A stretch of 38,841 nucleotides of DNA from Candidatus Endomicrobiellum cubanum (lineage in GTDB: Bacteria; Elusimicrobiota; Endomicrobiia; Endomicrobiales; Endomicrobiaceae). The notes under the pieces were generated by a model. The model was not told the origin of the DNA, did no database searches, and was given only the letters and a program-made list of their open reading frames with translations. Location: contig JAISYS010000015.1 in the NCBI GenBank assembly GCA_031269735.1, positions 1 through 38,841 of the forward strand. The letters are read 5' to 3'. Shown here piece after piece: positions 34,192-38,841 of the stretch. Position 1 is the first letter of the stretch. Each line of letters begins with the position of its first letter. The position numbers and the translations under genes were made by a program.

Positions 34192-35247
34192 ATGAAAAAC
34201 AATATAAACTACATATTGCAAAAATCTATAAATTCTCATAATTTAGATGAGAAAGAAATACTACTTCTATTAAAAACCAAGAGTATCAAAAAACTTACTT
34301 CTTCTGCAGATATGATAAGAAAGAAATATTTAGGAGATGAAGTACATTTAAGAGCATTAATAGAATTTTCAAATTATTGCAAACAAAATTGTCTTTACTG
34401 TGGACTACAAAAAACTAACTTAAAATTAGATAGATATCGTATAAAAGAACAGGATATAATCAATTTAGCAAAGCAAGCTAAAAATTATGGATATAAAACT
34501 GTAGTTTTACAGTCTGGAGAAGACCCCTATTATACTATAAAAAAAATGGTATACATAATATCTGAAATAAAAAAGTTAGACCTTGCAATAACTTTAAGTA
34601 TTGGTGAAAAAACTTTTAATGAGTATAAATCATATAGGCAAGCAGGTGCTGATAGATATTTGCTTAGAATAGAAACTACAGACGAAAAGCTTTACAATAA
34701 ACTTAACCCTGGTATGAATTTAAAAAATAGAATGCAGTGTCTTGAAAATATTAAAAAATCTGGGTTTGAAGTAGGGTCTGGAATAATGGTTGGACTTCCA
34801 GGGCAAACACTTGAAAGTATTGCAAAAGATATTATATATTTAAAGTCTATACCAGTAGCTATGGCAGGCATAGGTCCTTTTATTTATAACCCAGATACGT
34901 CCATATCACATCTTGAAAAAATAAACAAGAATAATCATTTTGATTTATCTCTTAAAGTGATGGCTATTTTGCGTTTAATCATGCCAGACATTAATATACC
35001 AGCTACAACTGCTATGGAAACTTTAAACCACAATGGAAGACTTATAGCTTTGCAAAGTGGTGCAAATGTAGTTATGCCAAACGCTACAGAAACTATTTAC
35101 AGAAAAAAGTATGAAATATATCCAGGAAAAATCTGTTTAAATGATTCTCCTGAACATTGTAGAACTTGTATAGAAAGCAAAATCAAATCTATAGGTAGGT
35201 TTATCTCTAAAAGCAAAGGATTTCACAATTCTAATGTTGCAATATAG
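34192..35247 (+). CDS. hydE: [FeFe]-hydrogenase maturase HydE (radical SAM)
   Basis: HydE is one of three maturases (HydE, HydF, HydG) that build the 2Fe subcluster of [FeFe]-hydrogenase. The radical-SAM triad is C63, C67, C70 (CKQNCLYC), followed by LQSGEDPYY at 107-114, VGLPGQT at 200-206 and IGPFIYNPDT. The optional second-cluster cysteines C315, C323 and C326 near the C-terminus are also kept. Length (351) and start match known HydE proteins, so the ATG without a ribosome-binding site is likely real. BioB and PylB are paralogous alternatives; the SGEDPYY and distal cysteines favour HydE. It implies an [FeFe]-hydrogenase elsewhere in the genome (inference). mnmA follows by 47 bases. Confidence 0.92.
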   Translation: MKNNINYILQKSINSHNLDEKEILLLLKTKSIKKLTSSADMIRKKYLGDEVHLRALIEFSNYCKQNCLYCGLQKTNLKLDRYRIKEQDIINLAKQAKNYGYKTVVLQSGEDPYYTIKKMVYIISEIKKLDLAITLSIGEKTFNEYKSYRQAGADRYLLRIETTDEKLYNKLNPGMNLKNRMQCLENIKKSGFEVGSGIMVGLPGQTLESIAKDIIYLKSIPVAMAGIGPFIYNPDTSISHLEKINKNNHFDLSLKVMAILRLIMPDINIPATTAMETLNHNGRLIALQSGANVVMPNATETIYRKKYEIYPGKICLNDSPEHCRTCIESKIKSIGRFISKSKGFHNSNVAI

Positions 35248-35256
35248 TTTGGGGCG

Positions 35257-35270
35257 TCTCTAAAAACCTT
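35257..35270. repeat. Short intergenic motif ahead of mnmA
   Basis: TCTCTAAAAACCTT is identical over 14 bases to 13654-13667 in the queF-murC gap. Relative to the downstream gene the two copies have opposite orientation. A variant with two extra bases lies at 36401-36426 on the minus strand. Confidence 0.4.
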
Positions 35271-35294
35271 CAGTTAAATTACGGAGATTTCAGT

Positions 35295-36368
35295 ATGAAA
35301 AAAATTTTAGTTGGTTTAAGTGGCGGCGTGGACTCTGCTGTTGCTGCTTACTTATTAAAAAAGCAAGGTTTTGATATAACAGGAGCTATGATGTCTATTT
35401 GGGATAATTCTTATCCAAAACCTAAAAATAAAAGGATTGATGCTTGCCTTGGTCCAGAAGAGGAAGATATTGAATCTGTAAAAAAAATTGCAGATTTTCT
35501 AGAAATACCCTTGTATATATTAGATTGTAGAGAAGAATATAAAAAAGTTGTTATAGAAAATTTTAGAAATGAGTATAAACAAGGACGTACTCCAAATCCT
35601 TGTATATGGTGCAATACTTACATAAAGTTTGGAGTTTTACCAACCGCAGCAAAAAAGAATGGTCTTATCTTTGACAAGTTTGCTACAGGTCATTATGCAA
35701 ACATAAAATTTGACAATTCTACAAATATGTATCACCTCTGTAGAGCATTTGACGAAACTAAAGATCAGACTTACTTTTTGTATAGATTAAATCAAAAAAT
35801 TCTATCTGAAACAATATTCCCACTAGGAGAACTAAAAAAAGAAGATGTAAGAGATATTGCAAAAGAGATTGGGCTTTCTGTAGCGCAAAAACCGGACAGT
35901 CAAGATTTTTATTGCGGAGATTATAATGATATACTGCAATTTCCTGTAAGTTCTGGAGATATTATAAACAAAAACGGAGAAGTGCTTGGTAAACAGAACG
36001 GGATTTGGAACTACACTATAGGTAAACGTAAAGGACTAGGTTTATCTGGCGGAACAAAAGAACCTCTGTATGTAATAAATATCTTAGCCAAGCAAAATGC
36101 TATAGTAGTTGGTACTAAAAAAGACTTATATTCAAAGTCTTTAGTTGTCACAAAAGTTTGTTGGGGATCCATATTAGCACCTACAGAAACAATGCAAGCA
36201 ACTGTAAAAATTAGACAACAACATAAGCCTGCAAAAGCTAACATTACTCCTATTGACAACGTTTCTGCCAAAATTGAGTTTGAAGAAGAGCAAATGTCTG
36301 TCACATCTGGACAAAGCACAGTCTTTTATAAAGACGATATAGTTTTAGGTGGTGGTATTATTTGTTGA
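35295..36368 (+). CDS. mnmA: tRNA-specific 2-thiouridylase MnmA
   Basis: MnmA thiolates U34 of tRNAs for Lys, Glu and Gln. It has the ATP-pyrophosphatase P-loop GLSGGVDSA at 7-15, the first catalytic cysteine C103 in NPCIWCN and the second, C207, in DSQDFYCGD. The usual ICFI context of the second cysteine is replaced by FYCG, so the cysteine is kept in an altered setting. Length (357) is normal. ATG 35295 has GGAG about eight bases upstream. It is 47 bases after hydE and probably co-transcribed. No cysteine desulfurase or Tus relay gene is adjacent. Confidence 0.95.
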   Translation: MKKILVGLSGGVDSAVAAYLLKKQGFDITGAMMSIWDNSYPKPKNKRIDACLGPEEEDIESVKKIADFLEIPLYILDCREEYKKVVIENFRNEYKQGRTPNPCIWCNTYIKFGVLPTAAKKNGLIFDKFATGHYANIKFDNSTNMYHLCRAFDETKDQTYFLYRLNQKILSETIFPLGELKKEDVRDIAKEIGLSVAQKPDSQDFYCGDYNDILQFPVSSGDIINKNGEVLGKQNGIWNYTIGKRKGLGLSGGTKEPLYVINILAKQNAIVVGTKKDLYSKSLVVTKVCWGSILAPTETMQATVKIRQQHKPAKANITPIDNVSAKIEFEEEQMSVTSGQSTVFYKDDIVLGGGIIC

Positions 36369-36415
36369 TCTAATTTTCGAAGATTTCATTATATGTAAAC
36401 TATTATTAAGGTTTT

Positions 36416-36715
36416 TTATAGAGACTCATTAATCATAATATCTTTAAGATCTACTATATTTGATGGAATTTCAAGAATAGAAAATGAATTTTTTACTGGA
36501 AGTATGATTCTGAAAGGTCTAATATTTTTAACAATTTTAACAACTTTATTTTCTTTATCTAAAAAAATTATATCCAAATTAAATCTCATAAAAAAAGTGT
36601 GTATTGATTTACAATTTTTAAACAATAATGCATAATTTGCATCTTTTTTAAACATAAAACCTAAAAATTTACTAAAAAATGTTTTTGCAACTTTTATTTC
36701 AATATTAATTTCCAT
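36416..36715 (-). CDS. DUF192 family protein
   Basis: The 99-residue protein is a single DUF192 domain, with the family core KSIHTFFMRFNLDIIFLD and a closing ILEIPSN. The biochemical function of the family is not established. Many members carry an export signal, which is not seen here. I start it at ATG 36715; an upstream in-frame start would add 12 residues reaching into the divergent sensor gene. There is no ribosome-binding site, but TATCAT lies six bases before the ATG, compatible with a leaderless transcript. The gene converges on mnmA, with 47 bases between the stops. Confidence 0.8.
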   Translation of the reverse strand: MEINIEIKVAKTFFSKFLGFMFKKDANYALLFKNCKSIHTFFMRFNLDIIFLDKENKVVKIVKNIRPFRIILPVKNSFSILEIPSNIVDLKDIMINESL

Positions 36716-36721
36716 TCTTTT

Positions 36722-36731
36722 ATGATATAAT
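36722..36731. promoter_or_regulatory. Overlapping divergent -10 elements
   Basis: On the plus strand TGATATAAT (36723-36731) is an extended -10 that ends six bases before the sensor ATG at 36738. On the minus strand TATCAT (36727-36722) ends six bases before the DUF192 ATG at 36715. The two overlap by two bases, and neither gene has a ribosome-binding site at the right distance. Confidence 0.45.
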
Positions 36732-36737
36732 CCCCTG

Positions 36738-37757
36738 ATGAAGAAAAACATTATATTTTTATCATTTTTCTTACTTATAATTTTGAGCGGAGTTTTTTAT
36801 ATATTAACTAATTTACTCTCAAAAAACAAGGCAAAAGAATTAGAGTTTTTAGCCACTGAAAGAGTAAAAGCACAAATAACTATATTACTACCTTATTTTA
36901 ACAAATCACTCGAAACTTCAGATGATATAAATCTTCTTACAAACATTGAAAATCTTTCAAAATCACAAAATATTTCATCTTGTTTTATCCTAGATTCAAA
37001 AAACAAAGTGCTTATTCATAACAATACGAACCAGTGGAATGTGGAAAAAAATTCCCAAATTTATACCATAGCTACAACACATAAAACATATACTGTTCAA
37101 AAAACAAGCAATCCAGAAATTCTATTAATATCACATCCATTGGCTTTCAATCATACATTATGTTGTATTGTTTCTATAAAAAAAACCTTAGAAAATGCAA
37201 ACTATTGGCAAATAAAATATTTTACCATAGCAATAAGCAGTACTATCTTAATACTTACGTTATTCTATTTTCTTGCAAAGCTAATAATACTTTTGCCATT
37301 TAACAGGATAAAAAAATCTTTAGAACGCCAGTATTTAAAAAATCATACCGATAATGATTATAATGAAATTACAGATATTTTTATAAAGCAAAAAGATAAA
37401 GAATCACAAAAAATACAAAGGCTTTTACAAGAAAACCAAAGTTTAAATAAAATTATTGAATATGTCCAAAATGAGCATAAACAAAATAATCTAGCTTTAA
37501 TAATCTTAAACTCATTTAAACAAATTGTGTATGCCTATGATGACACTAAGATCTTCTTAAAAGAAAACTTTAAAATAAATAATCATATTTTTGAAAGCTC
37601 AACAAATATAACTCTTATAAATATGGTTTCTTTTTTAAACCAAAATTTAAATGATAAAGTTATAGAGCATTTCCAAAATTTTACAGTCATAGCTCAAACT
37701 ATTAAGGATAACCATACACTTTTTGGAATTATCATAAAAATTACAAATATTTTATAG
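36738..37757 (+). CDS. Two-helix membrane sensor-like protein without output domain
   Basis: The protein has a transmembrane helix at 5-26, a periplasmic domain of about 130 residues (27-157) with a Cache-like look (CFILDSKNKVLIHN at 82-95), a second helix at 161-187, a likely coiled coil at 215-250 and a C-terminal PAS-like domain at 251-339 (LALIILNSFKQIVYAYDD). This is the input half of a chemoreceptor or histidine kinase. However, no kinase, cyclase or methyl-accepting domain follows, and the stop is followed by the protease gene after 14 bases. It could be a complete sensor that works through partners, or a truncated one. Domain calls are by pattern only; no known family is claimed. Confidence 0.7.
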   Translation: MKKNIIFLSFFLLIILSGVFYILTNLLSKNKAKELEFLATERVKAQITILLPYFNKSLETSDDINLLTNIENLSKSQNISSCFILDSKNKVLIHNNTNQWNVEKNSQIYTIATTHKTYTVQKTSNPEILLISHPLAFNHTLCCIVSIKKTLENANYWQIKYFTIAISSTILILTLFYFLAKLIILLPFNRIKKSLERQYLKNHTDNDYNEITDIFIKQKDKESQKIQRLLQENQSLNKIIEYVQNEHKQNNLALIILNSFKQIVYAYDDTKIFLKENFKINNHIFESSTNITLINMVSFLNQNLNDKVIEHFQNFTVIAQTIKDNHTLFGIIIKITNIL

Positions 37758-37771
37758 AAAAAGGTAATGAT

Positions 37772-38841
37772 TTGAAAATAATGACCTTGTTAAAAACTGT
37801 TAAAAATTTTACCATTTATAGTTTATTAATTCTGTACGTATTTATTTCGTTTTCTTTTGCAAGCGAAATGACGGATTTAATAAATGTTACAAAATACCAC
37901 AAGCTAGGTTTTAAAGGGCAGGGCGTTAAATATATTGTTCTTGATGGTGACTTTAGCGGATGGTGTAATTTAAGAGCCCAAGGTGTTAATATTCAGAGTG
38001 ACGGCAATGTATCTGATAGTGATACTGGGGGGGGGGCATGGCACTTCTATGGCTGCAGCTTTTTACGAAATAGCACCTGAAGCTGAAATTTATATATCAA
38101 ACAATGGATACGCTCCCGGCCCTCTGTCCGTGCTATTCATAAATTGGTTACAAACGGAAGGCATTACTCTAGTTTCCCAATCACGAGATGAGAACAGCTA
38201 TTACCCTGGGAACTCCTTTTTAGAACCACTTACAGATCTTGAGGACTGCGTAAATGCGGGTATAACAGTTTGTACAATAGCTGGAAACAACGCTCAAAGG
38301 ACCGTAGGATTTCATTTAACAAAAGAATCTGGCAGCAATAGAATGTTGTTCCCGAATGGAACGAATCATTTAGATTTTACTTCTTCACGAAAAGATACTT
38401 CATTCCGTATAGATTTTGTAAGATCAGGCAGCCAAAGAATTCACTCAGTATATACTTGTACAATCACTAATACGCGCACTGGAACGATAGTAACAAGTAA
38501 TACGATCGTGAGGACACATTATGGTGGTGACTTACTTAGAGATACAAAAGAAGTAGGAGATAAGTATAAGTTGGAAATAACACAAGTTACCGATACAAGT
38601 GACTCCTTAGATGTTTTGATGCTAGTATCTTCTTCAGCATTTAGTTTTCCTTTTCCAGACATAAATGAAGATTATATGAAGTACAGCGCAAATAGAATAG
38701 GTCTATCTACAAAAATAATTGAAGTAGGAGCAATATTAGTTTCAGATTATAATAAAAGGGACGTGGTATCAAGTGTAAGTGGATGGGGACCTATACCAGA
38801 AGATGTTGGTGATTTAGGGAATGTAGTAGTACCTTATACAA
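37772..38841 (+). CDS. Secreted subtilisin-like (S8) protease, off-frame at a G10 tract, cut by window end
   Basis: It begins at TTG 37772, seven bases after AAGG. A signal peptide (1-30, ending SFSFA) is followed by the catalytic Asp region IVLDGDF (D58). At 38027-38036 ten G disturb the frame: the present frame reads GGGAWHF and stops at 38078-38080. With nine (or twelve) G it continues as GGGHGTSMAAAF, the S8 histidine motif, then TIAGNNAQ (the oxyanion asparagine motif), a β-rich insert of about 110 residues and VGAILVSDY...SVSGWGP. That frame is open for 268 codons to the window end, before the expected serine motif. It resembles the S8 branch with HGT followed by an APxAE segment. Local GC is visibly higher than in neighbours, a possible sign of transfer. 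Confidence 0.8.
38027..38036 (+). repeat. Homopolymer G10 tract in the protease gene
   Basis: Ten consecutive G, in an AT-rich window where I noticed no other G or C run longer than five. It sits between the Asp and His catalytic motifs of the S8 protease. Nine or twelve G would put the two parts in frame. Tracts of this kind are known slip-strand mutation sites in phase-variable genes of other bacteria. Confidence 0.85.

Noticed and set aside
34192-35247. Biotin synthase BioB, given bioA and bioD in the window
   Set aside because: The SGEDPYY motif, the CLYCGL radical-SAM triad and the distal cysteine trio match HydE, and BioB-specific residues were not seen.

Overview
The window is AT-rich DNA from a diderm (two-membrane) bacterium. 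It carries outer-membrane biogenesis genes (LolC/LolD, TamB, a TolC-type channel), a division and peptidoglycan cluster, and the [FeFe]-hydrogenase maturase HydE. With the low GC, the tight overlapping genes and a decayed gene among otherwise intact ones, this would suit an Elusimicrobiota/Endomicrobium-like gut symbiont. That placement is inference from gene content only. I see no rRNA, tRNA, CRISPR array or insertion sequence.

From 1 to about 28.4 kb every intact gene is on the minus strand, usually overlapping or a few bases apart. In transcription order from a good promoter near 28.45 kb they are: lysS, lolC, lolD, ilvE, tamB, argH, a short TolC-like channel, a patatin-like lipase and a TPR protein. 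After a 100-base gap follow a DedA-family protein, queF, murC, murB, ddl, ftsQ, ftsA, ftsZ, pgeF, miaB, a lytic transglycosylase, mutS, bioD, bioA and the start of an unknown gene cut by the left edge. The block thus joins lipoprotein and outer-membrane traffic, the murC-to-ftsZ end of a division cluster, tRNA modification, mismatch repair and biotin synthesis.

At 28.65-29.15 kb on the plus strand lies a broken P-loop kinase gene. A second minus-strand operon (34.0 to 29.2 kb) runs gmk, rpoZ, coaC, coaB, a family-4 uracil-DNA glycosylase, priA. It is the common gmk-rpoZ-coaBC-priA order, with coaBC split in two and the glycosylase inserted.

The right end is mainly plus strand: hydE, mnmA, a convergent DUF192 gene, a two-helix membrane sensor-like protein and a secreted subtilisin-like (S8) protease that runs off the window. 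The most interesting signal is here. A run of ten G lies directly before the catalytic HGT motif of the protease and puts the two halves of the gene out of frame by one base, while the downstream 268 codons stay fully open. This looks like a phase-variable (on/off) exported protease, although a homopolymer sequencing error must be excluded. hydE and the sensor gene also appear to be leaderless: each has a TGATAYAAT-type -10 element 6-7 bases before its ATG and no ribosome-binding site. Other points are an apparent ATA start for mutS, a possible ATT start for murB, a TolC-like protein with both hairpins shortened equally, and a small repeated motif in several intergenic gaps.
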